From Mycobacterium sp. ITM-2016-00318 (GTDB lineage: Bacteria; Actinomycetota; Actinomycetes; Mycobacteriales; Mycobacteriaceae): 64,000 nt of DNA. Positions within the stretch are counted from its first letter, which is position 1. The number at the start of each line of letters is the position of its first letter. This document shows, one piece after another, positions 44,691-53,213 of the stretch. Both the position numbers and the translations under genes were made by a program. The notes beneath the pieces were generated by a model. The model saw nothing but the letters and a program-made list of their open reading frames with translations, was not told the DNA's origin and searched no databases. The stretch covers positions 1,674,001-1,738,000 of the forward strand of contig NZ_CP134400.1 of assembly GCF_002968285.2 (NCBI RefSeq), read 5' to 3'.

Positions 44691-44989
44691 TGGCCACGGC
44701 GCTGAACATCGAAACCCAGGACCGCGGTGACGGCACCCTTGTGCTGACAGCGACGGGTGAGATCGACCTGAGCAACATCGATGCGTTCTCCGGGGCCCTC
44801 TCGGCGGCAGGGACCGACGGCGCGTCTCTCATCGTCGACCTCAGTGACGTGCTGTATCTGGACAGCGGCGCGATCAACGTGTTGTTCGCCAATGCGGGCC
44901 GAATACGCTTGATCGCCAATCCTGTTCTGATGCCGGTGTTGCAGATCAGCGGGCTCACCGACGTTGCCTCGGTCGAACCTGCCGCTTAG
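44690..44989 (+). CDS. STAS-domain anti-sigma factor antagonist
   Basis: 99 residues. Its ATG shares a base with the hybrid kinase stop (TGATG), a sign of translational coupling. The STAS fold shows TLVLTATGEIDLSNIDAFSG and the phosphorylation loop is VLYLDSGAINVLFANA, where one residue of the usual DSSGL element is missing. It may be the substrate of the RsbW-like domain of its neighbour or of the SpoIIE phosphatase. With the 40168 protein this gives two STAS partners for one hybrid enzyme. Confidence 0.85.
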   Translation: MATALNIETQDRGDGTLVLTATGEIDLSNIDAFSGALSAAGTDGASLIVDLSDVLYLDSGAINVLFANAGRIRLIANPVLMPVLQISGLTDVASVEPAA

Positions 44990-45001
44990 GCCGTCAGATT
45001 C

Positions 45002-45760
45002 TCAGGTGGCATTTCGGATGCGCGGCGACAGCTGCACGATCTCGGGCACGACGCTCGGGTTCTGGTGTGCGGTGATGACGAGGGACACCAGCGTGTTGGC
45101 GACGTCGTTGAGTGTCGACATCTGCGCCGGAAGCTGGCCGTGCTCAACCCATGATCGGAAGAGCAGCGACAGCAGATCGCGATCCGCGCCGCGCAGGATC
45201 TCGGTGTCGGCGGTCGGGCCGATGCCGACGCGCACGAGCGAAAGCTCAGGATGTTCGCTGCGCCACGAGTGCAGAATCTCGTCGAGGGCGGCCTTGCTCG
45301 CACTGTAGGCCGAGACGCCGGCACGAGGACGGCCGACGTCGTGGCTCGACGCGATCAGCACGACACCGTCCTCCGAGAGGTGGGGAAGCGCGGCGCGCAG
45401 CACGTTGTTGGCGCCGACGGCATTGACGGAAAACGCATGCACCCATGTCGTGACATCGGTGTCCTCGATGTTCGCGAACGGCACGACGGTGCTGGTGAAC
45501 ACGACGGCGTCGAGTCCGCCGAGTGTTTCGGCCGCCTCGGCCACGACCCGGTTGATCGCGCCCGCGTCTTCGACGTCGAGTTCCAAAGCGGTGCCGCCGA
45601 CGGCATCTGCCAGCTTGGTCAGCAGATCCATCCGTCGCGCCGCAACAGCCACCTTGGCGCCGGCCGCCGCGGCGCTCTCCGCGACCGCGTGGCCGATGCC
45701 CGACGAAGCGCCCACCACGAGGAGGCGAAGTCCGGCGGCGTACATCGGTCGACCGTCCAT
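45002..45760 (-). CDS. Short-chain dehydrogenase/reductase
   Basis: 252 residues from ATG 45760 (MDGRPMYAAGLRLLVVGASS). The cofactor motif is VVGASSGIGHAVAES, the Asn region is VFTSTVVPFANIED instead of the usual NNAG, catalytic Ser lies in LIASSHDVGRP and YxxxK is SAYSASKAALDEI. It starts 2 bases after the VTT membrane protein stop, so they are co-transcribed. The substrate is unknown. It is convergent with the second STAS gene, 12 bases apart. Confidence 0.85.
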   Translation of the reverse strand: MDGRPMYAAGLRLLVVGASSGIGHAVAESAAAAGAKVAVAARRMDLLTKLADAVGGTALELDVEDAGAINRVVAEAAETLGGLDAVVFTSTVVPFANIEDTDVTTWVHAFSVNAVGANNVLRAALPHLSEDGVVLIASSHDVGRPRAGVSAYSASKAALDEILHSWRSEHPELSLVRVGIGPTADTEILRGADRDLLSLLFRSWVEHGQLPAQMSTLNDVANTLVSLVITAHQNPSVVPEIVQLSPRIRNAT

Positions 45761-45762
45761 TG

Positions 45763-46521
45763 CTACTGCCCTTCGCTCTCGGGTGTTAGCCCACCCTTTG
45801 TTTGACGGACAGTACCTGGTCCGTCGGTCGTCGTATGACGACGCCCACGCCAATGGCGGTAGCCATGGTGGGTCGCCAACGCGCCGATGACGGCGGTAAT
45901 GCACCAGATCGCGATGGCGACATACGCCAGCGGTGACGACAGATCGCCGATCGATGCGCCCAACGCGGTGTAGACGAACGCCCGCGGTACCGAACCGATG
46001 AACGCACCGGCGGCGATCTGCCACAGCGGCATTCCGAAGGCACCGAACGCGTACGACGCGAGCGCATCGGAGACGCCCGGGATGAACTTCTGGCCGACGA
46101 CTGCCCACAGCCCACGCCGTTCGATCAGGCCGTCCAGGCGGTCGGAGCGCTCGGTGCCGAGGAGTGTGCGCGCGCTCGTCCTGCCTACCCGCCGCCCGAT
46201 CAGACCGGCGATGACCGCCGTACCGACCGTCGCGCCGAGAGTGACGAACAGCCCGAGCACTGGACCGAAAAGCAGGCCGCTGCCCGCGGCGAGGATCGGG
46301 CCCGGCACGAAGATCGCCCCGAGCAGCGCCGACACCACGACATACGTCAGTGGCGCGAGCGGGCCCGTTGCGGTGACCGTGCGCCGGACATCCTCGACGT
46401 CGACCACACGGGTAACGGCAACGAGGTAGAACAGGCCGAGCAGAAACGCCGCGAACACGGCCAGCCGAATGATGTGTCCGCGTCGGGAAACGGCGGGCGC
46501 CTCGTCGTCGTCGTCGATCAT
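45763..46521 (-). CDS. VTT (TVP38/TMEM64) family membrane protein
   Basis: 252 residues with about six membrane helices (LAVFAAFLLGLFYLVAV, then PLTYVVVSALLGAIFVPG, and VTLGATVGTAVIAGLIGRR). The VTT core includes FIPGVSDALASYAFGAFGM, and the long re-entrant hairpin is the family hallmark. VTT/DedA proteins act on lipid flipping or membrane energetics. It is the first gene of a two-gene unit with the SDR and is divergent from the SDR/KstD-like unit at 46563. Confidence 0.85.
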   Translation of the reverse strand: MIDDDDEAPAVSRRGHIIRLAVFAAFLLGLFYLVAVTRVVDVEDVRRTVTATGPLAPLTYVVVSALLGAIFVPGPILAAGSGLLFGPVLGLFVTLGATVGTAVIAGLIGRRVGRTSARTLLGTERSDRLDGLIERRGLWAVVGQKFIPGVSDALASYAFGAFGMPLWQIAAGAFIGSVPRAFVYTALGASIGDLSSPLAYVAIAIWCITAVIGALATHHGYRHWRGRRHTTTDGPGTVRQTKGGLTPESEGQ

Positions 46522-46562
46522 CTTGGAGACGATTCTTCCGCACGCCGCGTATGGTCCGGCGA

Positions 46563-47411
46563 ATGACCGGTGACGGCGTCCCGCCCATCGATGACTGGAA
46601 CAGGCTTCTCGACGGGCGGGTCGCGGTGGTCACCGGGGGAGGCGCGGGCATCGGCGCAGGGATCGCGCGCCTGTTCGCCCAGCACGGAGCGCTCGTCGAG
46701 GTCGCCGAGATCGATCGCGAACTCGGTGATGCGATCCGCGACGAGGTCAGCGGCGCGGGCGGACGTATCCGAAGCCACGTCGTCGATGTGACCGACGACG
46801 GTGACGTCGCCCGGATGGCCGACGCCGTGCTGACCGAGCACGGCCGGGTCGACGTGCTGGTGAACAACGTCGGCGACTACCGCCCGCTGGTGCCCTTCGC
46901 CGAGTCGACTCCCGACTCGTGGCAGCAGATGTACGACGTCAACCTGCGCCACGTCTTTGCGGTGACCAGGGCGTTCGTGCCGTCGATGATGGAGGCGGGA
47001 CGCGGCAGCGTCGTCACCGTGCACTCGGTCGAGGGGATGCGCGGATACCCGAAGGACCCGGTGTACGGCGCGATGAAAGCGGCCGCCGCGCACTTCACCA
47101 CCTGTCTGGCCGTCGACCTCGGACGGCACGGTATCCGCGTCAACGGCATCGGCACCGACTTGGCCCAGACGCCGCAGGTCGACTACCTGACCGGCTATCA
47201 GGATGTCGGCGAACTATGGGCGTCATGGGCGCCGGTCGGACGGGTGGGCTGGCCGGAGGACCAGGCGCGGGTGGCGCTGTTCCTGGCCTCCGACCAGTCC
47301 GCGTTCGTCACCGGGCACAACATTCCCGTCGACGGCGGCACGAAAGCCGGTGGCGGCTGGCTGTTCTCACCGCGCGAGGGCCGCTTCGTCAACAGGTCGA
47401 GGAACCTGTGA
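46563..47411 (+). CDS. Short-chain dehydrogenase/reductase
   Basis: 282 residues from ATG 46563 (MTGDGVPPIDDWNRLLDG). A TATGGT box ends 7 bases before this ATG, so a leaderless transcript is likely; an ATG at 46551 is inside that box. Motifs: VTGGGAGIGAGIAR for the cofactor, LVNNVGDYRPLVPF, Ser in TVHSVEGMRG, YxxxK in PVYGAMKAAAAH, and the C-terminal FLASDQSAFVTG. Its stop overlaps the KstD-like start (GTGA). The pair probably oxidises ring alcohols and ketones in a steroid-like substrate. Confidence 0.85.
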   Translation: MTGDGVPPIDDWNRLLDGRVAVVTGGGAGIGAGIARLFAQHGALVEVAEIDRELGDAIRDEVSGAGGRIRSHVVDVTDDGDVARMADAVLTEHGRVDVLVNNVGDYRPLVPFAESTPDSWQQMYDVNLRHVFAVTRAFVPSMMEAGRGSVVTVHSVEGMRGYPKDPVYGAMKAAAAHFTTCLAVDLGRHGIRVNGIGTDLAQTPQVDYLTGYQDVGELWASWAPVGRVGWPEDQARVALFLASDQSAFVTGHNIPVDGGTKAGGGWLFSPREGRFVNRSRNL

Positions 47412-48940
47412 CCGTGCCCGAGGAAACCGTCGACGTCCTCGTCGCAGGGTCCGGCGGTGGAATCGCCGGTGCCTACACCGCTGCGCGGGAGGGGCTTTCG
47501 GTCGCGCTGGTTGAGGCGACCGACCGATTCGGCGGCACGTTCGCCTATTCCGGCGGCGGCGGGATGTGGTACCCGTGCAATCCGGTTCTCGCTCGTGCCG
47601 GCAGCGACGACACCATCGAAGACGCGTTGCGTTACTACCGCGGCGTCGTCGGTGACCGCACGCCCGCCGAACTTCAGGAGACGTACGTGCGGGGCGGTGC
47701 TGCGCTGATCGAATACCTGGAGCGCGACGATCACTTCGCGTTCAAGGTGCTGCCGTGGCCGGACTATTACAGCTCGGTGTCGGGCGCCCGCACCGACGGG
47801 ATGCGCCACATCGTGTCGCGGGCGGTGCCCGACGACCGGCTCGGCCGATTCCGTGGACTGGTCCGAGGACCGCTGGACCACGAACGCCTCGGCGCACCGA
47901 AGCCCGACCTGCTCACCGGCGGTCGCGCGGTCATCGGCCGCTTCCTGTCTGCGATGGCCGACAATCCCGCCGTCACCGCGCATCTGAACACCAGCCTCGT
48001 CGAGCTGATCGTCCACGACGGCCGCGTCGTCGGCGCCGGCGTGGAGACCGCCGGGGTGCGGAGGGTGATCCGGACCCGGCGTGGAGTACTGCTCGCCGCG
48101 GGCGGGTTCGAACAAAACGATGCGATGCGATCCGAATTCGGCGTTCCCGGAGCCGCATTGGACACGATGGGCGCGCCCGGCAACGTGGGGCACGCCCATC
48201 GCGCCGCGATGCTCGTCGGCGCGAGCACGGACCTGATGGACCAGGCGTGGTGGTCACCGGGACTGGTTCACCCCGACGGCAGGGCTGCGTTCGCGCTGTG
48301 TTTCACCGGCGGCATCTTCGTCGACCGCGCCGGTCGCCGGTTCGTCAACGAGTCCGCCGCCTACGACAGGTCGGGCCGCGAGATCATTCGGGCGATGCGC
48401 GAGGGCACCGTCGGCCCGCGGTACTGGATGATCTATGACAGCCGGGCAGGCGAGGCGCCGCCGGTGATGGCGACCAACGTGTCGCTGTCGCCCACGAGCG
48501 AGTACGTGTCCGCGGGATTGTGGCGAGAGGCCGATACCGTGGCGGGCCTCGCCGGCCAGATCGGCGTTCCGGCAACCAATCTCGAGGCCACGGTGCACCG
48601 CTTCAACGAGTTCGCAGCGCGCGACGATGACGCGGACTTCGGCCGCGGCAGGGAGTCGTTCGACCGTGCGTTCACCGGCGGTGCATCACCGCTGGTGCCG
48701 ATCGACACCCCGCCCTACCGGGCGGCGGCGTTCGGCATATCGGACCTCGGCACCAAGGGCGGGCTGCGCACCGACGTCGACGCGCGGGTGCTGGACGCCG
48801 ACGGGGATTCGATTTTCGGACTCTACGCGGCGGGCAACACGATGGCCGCGGTGTCGGGCACGACGTATCCGGGTGGCGGCAATCCGATCGGCGCGTCGAT
48901 GTTGTTCAGCCACCTCGCGGCACTGCACATGGCCCGCTAA
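47408..48940 (+). CDS. FAD-dependent oxidoreductase, 3-ketosteroid delta1-dehydrogenase-like
   Basis: 510 residues from GTG 47408 (VTVPEETVDVLVAGSGGGIA). The FAD motif is VAGSGGGIAGAYTAAREG with an acidic residue after (LVEATDR). FAYSGGGGMWYP and SGTTYPGGGNPIGASM match the substrate-side motifs of KstD-type 3-ketosteroid dehydrogenases, where Tyr and Gly of TYPGGG act in catalysis. It is about 50 residues shorter than KstD1 and could act on another ring. It forms a unit with the upstream SDR. Its stop overlaps the convergent VOC stop by 3 bases. Confidence 0.88.
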   Translation: MTVPEETVDVLVAGSGGGIAGAYTAAREGLSVALVEATDRFGGTFAYSGGGGMWYPCNPVLARAGSDDTIEDALRYYRGVVGDRTPAELQETYVRGGAALIEYLERDDHFAFKVLPWPDYYSSVSGARTDGMRHIVSRAVPDDRLGRFRGLVRGPLDHERLGAPKPDLLTGGRAVIGRFLSAMADNPAVTAHLNTSLVELIVHDGRVVGAGVETAGVRRVIRTRRGVLLAAGGFEQNDAMRSEFGVPGAALDTMGAPGNVGHAHRAAMLVGASTDLMDQAWWSPGLVHPDGRAAFALCFTGGIFVDRAGRRFVNESAAYDRSGREIIRAMREGTVGPRYWMIYDSRAGEAPPVMATNVSLSPTSEYVSAGLWREADTVAGLAGQIGVPATNLEATVHRFNEFAARDDDADFGRGRESFDRAFTGGASPLVPIDTPPYRAAAFGISDLGTKGGLRTDVDARVLDADGDSIFGLYAAGNTMAAVSGTTYPGGGNPIGASMLFSHLAALHMAR

Positions 48941-49521
48941 GGCGTGCGGTAGCCGTCTCGGGTGAGGATGCGGATCGGGTCGGTGCCGTCCCACTGCGCG
49001 CATGTCTGCGAGATCCTCGACAGGTTGGCCTGAAAGCTCGACTTCTCTTCGGCGACCTCGGTGAAGAACCCGAAATCGTCGACGGTGTCGAAGAACGCGA
49101 CTCGCTGACCCGGCGATGTGAACTCGCATGCGAGCTCGTACCCGAGCGCTTCGTAGTGAGCCTTCTTCCCGTCGTAATCATCTGTCAGGGTGCAAATCTG
49201 GTGGAGACCGGACTTGGCGTTGGCGTGCAGATCGCGGAACACACTCGGCCCGTCGGTGAAGTCGGCGATCAGCTCGATTTGGACCGGCCCGGCTTGCGCG
49301 ACACCGACGTGTATGTCCACCGACGCCGCCGCGCCTCGGTAGCGGCACGCGCTGGAGACCCGCGGCAGGATGTGGAACGGGCCGACGCCTAGGACGTCGA
49401 CCCAGCGGCGGGCGGCCGGTAACAGGTCGTCGACCACGAAGCCGAGTTGGAACATCCGGTACTCGCCCTCGGGCCACGGCTGCTGGAACATCCTGTGGTG
49501 CAGGGGATCAGCGATTGGCAC
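48937..49521 (-). CDS. VOC family protein
   Basis: 194 residues from GTG 49521 (VPIADPLHHRMFQQPWP), chosen because GGAGGT lies 8 bases upstream; an internal ATG at 49491 is possible. One VOC module pair is visible: MFQLGFVVDDLLPAARRWV, then GLHQICTLTDDYDGKKAH, and VAFFDTVDDFGFFTEV. A His in LHQIC and Glu in FFTEV are likely metal ligands. It overlaps the TesB stop by 14 bases, so the two are made from one message. The reaction is unknown. Confidence 0.8.
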   Translation of the reverse strand: MPIADPLHHRMFQQPWPEGEYRMFQLGFVVDDLLPAARRWVDVLGVGPFHILPRVSSACRYRGAAASVDIHVGVAQAGPVQIELIADFTDGPSVFRDLHANAKSGLHQICTLTDDYDGKKAHYEALGYELACEFTSPGQRVAFFDTVDDFGFFTEVAEEKSSFQANLSRISQTCAQWDGTDPIRILTRDGYRTP

Positions 49522-50395
49522 GGATGAGCACCTCCTGGGTGGTGCTGGCCACCAGGTGACCGTCGATGTCGTGGACGGCGCCGCGAACCAGGCCGCGGTG
49601 TCCCGCAACCGCCAACAGTTCCGCGGTGTGGCTGTGCCACCGGTCGAACTGCACCGGCCGGTGCAGCCATATCGAGTGGTCGAGGCTGAACGCGGTCGAC
49701 GACTCGACGCTGACCGGTTCGGGGTGCCCGCGCAGCGCGATGTCGAGCAGCAGGTAGTCGGTGGCGTAGGCGAGCAGGACGCTGTGTAGGACGGGGTCGT
49801 CGCCGACGGTGCGTGGCAATCGCATCCAATGCGATCGCGGGCCGGTGGCACGGGGCCCGCCGAAGAAACATGTCGGCTCGGCGATGCGCATGTCCAGCGG
49901 CGGCGGTCGGCTGATCCAGGTTCGAGCCCGCTCGATCAGGCCTTCCGGCGCGCTTTCCACCCAGTCCTGCAGGCGCGGCAGTTCGTCGGGATCGACCCCC
50001 TGGGGTGCGCGCTCCGCGAACTCCGGTTCCGTCGGGTTGTCGTGGAACGACACCATGGCGATCAGCAATGTGTTCCCGCCCTGTTCGACGGCGACGCGAC
50101 GCGTGGCCATCGACCGGCCGTCGCGCACCCGGTCGACCGCGACGTCGAGCGGATGATCGGGGTTGCCGGACTGCACAAAGTACGCGTGCAGGGAATGCGG
50201 CGGTTTGTCATCGACGGTGGTGGCGGCGGCCTGCATCGCCTGGGCGATCATCTGGCCACCGAAGACCCGCCCGAAGCGGTTGGCCTCGCTGTGCACGCGA
50301 AAACGGTCGTCGCCCATCGGCTCCGGTCGCAACGATGTCAGCAGGCTGTCGAACGCGCGCTCGATGGTGTGCTTCAGATCCGGCAGGTCGGCCAT
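49508..50395 (-). CDS. Acyl-CoA thioesterase II (TesB-like)
   Basis: 295 residues from ATG 50395 (MADLPDLKHTIERAFDSL). Double hot-dog fold: first half with FGRVFGGQMIAQAMQAA and HSLHAYFVQSGNPDHP, second half with DYLLLDIALRGHP, FSLDHSIWLHRPVQF and RGLVRGAVHDIDGHLVAST, close to TesB. TesB-type enzymes use an Asp-Thr-Gln triad to hydrolyse acyl-CoA. It is divergent from the LysR gene across 63 bases and co-transcribed with the VOC gene. Confidence 0.9.
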   Translation of the reverse strand: MADLPDLKHTIERAFDSLLTSLRPEPMGDDRFRVHSEANRFGRVFGGQMIAQAMQAAATTVDDKPPHSLHAYFVQSGNPDHPLDVAVDRVRDGRSMATRRVAVEQGGNTLLIAMVSFHDNPTEPEFAERAPQGVDPDELPRLQDWVESAPEGLIERARTWISRPPPLDMRIAEPTCFFGGPRATGPRSHWMRLPRTVGDDPVLHSVLLAYATDYLLLDIALRGHPEPVSVESSTAFSLDHSIWLHRPVQFDRWHSHTAELLAVAGHRGLVRGAVHDIDGHLVASTTQEVLIRANR

Positions 50396-50458
50396 CTCGA
50401 CGATCTTGCCCGACTGCAACACGGCCTCGACGCCACGGTCGATGGTTATGGTCGAGAG

Positions 50459-51340
50459 GTGAACCTCGAGGAACTGCGCTGGTTCGTGGTACTCGCAGAG
50501 ACCGAACACGTCACCGACGCCGCCGCGCAGTTGTCGGTGAGCCAGCCGACGCTGTCCCGAGCCCTTGCCAGGTTCGAGCGCGAGGCGGGCGCGCCGCTGT
50601 TCGACAGGGTCAATCGAAGGCTCCGGTTGAACGCATACGGCCAGATCATGCTGGAGCACGCCCAGCGCAGCATCGCCGAGATGCGGTCGGCGCGCGAACG
50701 CATCGCCGCACTGCGCGACCCGGACACCGGCCGTGTCCGGCTCGCTTTCCTGCATTCTCTCGCGAGTTGGTATGTGCCAGAACAACTGCGGCGGTTTCGC
50801 CAGTCCGCCCCGGCTATCGGATTCGACCTCGTGCAGGGGTCTGCGCACGAGATCACGCAGCGGGTACTTGACGGTCAGGTGGACATCGCGGTCACCGCGC
50901 CTCGTCCCGAAGGGTCCGACTTCGGTTGGCGGCGATTGTATGTCGACGAGTTGTGCCTGGCCGTCCCGCACGGGCACCGGCTGGCAGCGCGGACGCGGGT
51001 GCGGCTGTCTGCCGTGGCGGGGGAACCCTTCATCGCACTCGCGGAACAAGCCGGCCTGCGACAGCTCACCGACCAACTGCTGGCAGAGGACAACGTCAAA
51101 CCCGACATCGTCTTCGAGGCAACAGAGATCCCCACGGTGGAAGGACTCGTTGCCGCGGGGTTCGGCGTTGCCGTCATTCCCGTTCCCCGCGATGGCGGCA
51201 AGGCCAAGACCGTTCACGTTCCCATCTCGAACGCGGGGGCCAAGCGCGAGGTCGGCCTGGCCTGGGGCACGGCGCGCGATTTGTCGCCGCCCGCGAGACG
51301 GTTTGCGGCCTTCCTCAGCAATGATGCGCTGGATGCATAG
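50459..51340 (+). CDS. LysR family regulator
   Basis: 293 residues from GTG 50459 (VNLEELRWFVVLAETEHVTD). Winged helix-turn-helix: AAAQLSVSQPTLSRALARFE; the effector domain follows (VRLAFLHSLASWYVPEQLRR). The end of the gene runs into the nested palindromes at 51333-51376, which also form the promoter of the downstream MFS gene. It therefore most likely controls the transporter, and perhaps the divergent tesB. The effector is not deducible. Confidence 0.88.
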   Translation: MNLEELRWFVVLAETEHVTDAAAQLSVSQPTLSRALARFEREAGAPLFDRVNRRLRLNAYGQIMLEHAQRSIAEMRSARERIAALRDPDTGRVRLAFLHSLASWYVPEQLRRFRQSAPAIGFDLVQGSAHEITQRVLDGQVDIAVTAPRPEGSDFGWRRLYVDELCLAVPHGHRLAARTRVRLSAVAGEPFIALAEQAGLRQLTDQLLAEDNVKPDIVFEATEIPTVEGLVAAGFGVAVIPVPRDGGKAKTVHVPISNAGAKREVGLAWGTARDLSPPARRFAAFLSNDALDA

Positions 51341-51376
51341 TTAGCGACAAAACTATGCATTGGACACATCAATGCA
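51333..51376. promoter_or_regulatory. Two overlapping inverted repeats at the LysR-MFS junction
   Basis: ATGCATAGTT (51333-51342) pairs perfectly with AACTATGCAT (51351-51360) across 8 bases. The second arm is shared by TGCATTG (51356-51362), which pairs with CAATGCA (51370-51376) across 7 bases. The first arm spans the LysR stop codon. The overlap suggests two competing binding positions for the LysR protein ahead of the MFS gene. Confidence 0.65.
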
Positions 51377-51397
51377 GCTCTTTTAGCGTCTTTGTTC

Positions 51398-52672
51398 ATG
51401 ACCATCCAGCAGACCTCCGCCCGGATGTGGGCAGGACACAGCCGCGGCTCTGCCGAATACCGGCGCCTTCTCGCCGCGCTCTTCTGCGCGGGGGTCGCGA
51501 CCTTCGCTCAGCTCTACTCGCCGCAGGCCGTGCTGCCGCTGATCGCCGCGGACCTGCACGTCGGCGCCGCCACCGCGGCGTTGACGATTTCGGCCTCCAC
51601 CATCGGCCTGGCCCTCGGGGTGATCCCGTGGTCCACCATCGCCGATCGCATCGGCCGTGTGCGAGCGATAACGATGTCGGTCACCGTCGCGGCGGTGGTC
51701 GGTCTGCTCGTCCCGTTCGCGCCCACCTACGAACTTCTGCTCGCCGGGCGATTCCTCGAGGGACTGCTGATCGGCGGCGTGCCCGCGATCGCCATCGCCT
51801 ACCTCACCGAGGAGATCGATCCCACCCACGCGGCACGGGCCGCGGGCACGTTCGTCGCGGGCACCACCATCGGCGGTCTGCTGGGCCGGATCGTGTCCAG
51901 TCCCGTTGCGGAGATCGCCGGCTGGCGCATCGGCGTCTGCACCGTCGCGGCGGTGTGTTGTGTCGCCGCATTCGGCTTTGTCAAGCTCGCCCCCCAACCT
52001 CGTGGTTTCCTTCCGTCGAAGGAGCCAGGGACCAATCCAGAAGGCACGCTTCTCCATCGGCTGGCCGCCAATCTTCGCTCACCGCGACAGCTCGCCCTCT
52101 TCTCGCAGGGCTTTCTGCTCATGGGCGGCTTCGTGGCGCTGTACAACTTCCTCGGCTTCCGGCTGACCGCGGCGCCGTTCCACCTGTCGCCGTTCATCGT
52201 CAGCCTGGTGTTCGTGGCCTATCTCGCCGGGACGTGGGCATCGGCACGTGCCGGTGCGGAGGTGACGCGGTTAGGGCGCAAGCGGGTGCTTCTGGTCTCC
52301 GCCGCGATCATGGCCGCGGGAGTCGCAATCACGATGAGCGACAACCTCTTCGTCGTCCTGGTGGGCCTGTTGATCGCCACGGCGGGCTTCTTCGGCGCCC
52401 ACTCCATCGCGTCCGGGTGGACCGGCCGGTCGGCCCCGGCCGGTAAGGCGCAGGCGTCCTCGCTCTACAACCTCTTCTACTACGGCGGTTCGAGTGTCTT
52501 CGGCTGGTTCGGCGGGGTTGCCTACGACGGATACGGCTGGGGTGCGGTCGCCCTGACCATCATGGCGCTCGTCGTCATTGCAGCGGTCGTGGCCGCAAGA
52601 TTTCTACCCGAAATAGTTCCGGTCCACCGGCTCAGTAAAGGCGCTTCCTCGCCACCTACACGGGTTTCCTGA
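51398..52672 (+). CDS. Major facilitator superfamily transporter
   Basis: 424 residues from ATG 51398 (MTIQQTSARMWAGHSRG); a TTG two codons earlier is inside the promoter. Twelve membrane helices can be placed; the characteristic loop between helices 2 and 3 reads STIADRIGRVRAITMS, and LYSPQAVLPLIAADL opens helix 1. It resembles YnfM/inner-membrane drug or amino-acid transporters of the MFS. The LysR gene directly upstream and the palindromes between them suggest substrate-induced expression. Confidence 0.88.
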   Translation: MTIQQTSARMWAGHSRGSAEYRRLLAALFCAGVATFAQLYSPQAVLPLIAADLHVGAATAALTISASTIGLALGVIPWSTIADRIGRVRAITMSVTVAAVVGLLVPFAPTYELLLAGRFLEGLLIGGVPAIAIAYLTEEIDPTHAARAAGTFVAGTTIGGLLGRIVSSPVAEIAGWRIGVCTVAAVCCVAAFGFVKLAPQPRGFLPSKEPGTNPEGTLLHRLAANLRSPRQLALFSQGFLLMGGFVALYNFLGFRLTAAPFHLSPFIVSLVFVAYLAGTWASARAGAEVTRLGRKRVLLVSAAIMAAGVAITMSDNLFVVLVGLLIATAGFFGAHSIASGWTGRSAPAGKAQASSLYNLFYYGGSSVFGWFGGVAYDGYGWGAVALTIMALVVIAAVVAARFLPEIVPVHRLSKGASSPPTRVS

Positions 52673-52691
52673 TCTCGGGATCCCGCCCCGT

Positions 52692-53198
52692 CTAGGGGGA
52701 CTGATGGTCTGCTTCGGTGAACACGTCAATGGTTTCCACGGGCTCGAGCATGATCACCGGGATGTGACGGGTCGTTGACCTCTGATAGCTGAGATACGGC
52801 GGATACACGGACACCATGAAGTCCCAGATCCGATGTCGCTCTTCGTCTTCGGGCTCGCGCCAGGTTGCGCGGAAGGCCTGCGTCGCGATCTGGACATCGA
52901 CATGGTCGTCGGCGCGCAGATTGAAGTACCAGTCGGGGTGCTGGTCGGCTCCGCCCTTGGACCCGACGATGACGATCTCACCGCCGATGTCACCGTAGAT
53001 CAGTGGGACGATGCGCGTCTTACCGGATTTGCGACCCCGCACCTTGATCAGGCAGTGCGTGGTGAAGGGGTGGCCACCGATCTCCGAGATGTCCATGACA
53101 TGGCCCCGCGTACCACCGGATTGCAGATAGAGCTCGCGGTGCTTGGCCATCCAGTCGCGGCGCTCTTGCCGGATTGCAGCGGCTGAGTCATTGCCCAT
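52692..53198 (-). CDS. Deazaflavin-dependent nitroreductase family protein (Ddn-like)
   Basis: 168 residues from ATG 53198 (MGNDSAAAIRQERRDWM). The F420-binding beta-barrel shows LIKVRGRKSGKTRIVPLIYG and EIVIVGSKGGADQHPDWYFN, matching the Ddn/Rv3547 family. These use the deazaflavin cofactor F420 to reduce nitro compounds or quinones. It is convergent with the MFS gene and divergent from the VOC gene at 53214, starts 15 bases apart. Confidence 0.88.
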   Translation of the reverse strand: MGNDSAAAIRQERRDWMAKHRELYLQSGGTRGHVMDISEIGGHPFTTHCLIKVRGRKSGKTRIVPLIYGDIGGEIVIVGSKGGADQHPDWYFNLRADDHVDVQIATQAFRATWREPEDEERHRIWDFMVSVYPPYLSYQRSTTRHIPVIMLEPVETIDVFTEADHQSP

Positions 53199-53213
53199 GG
53201 CACCATCTTGCAC

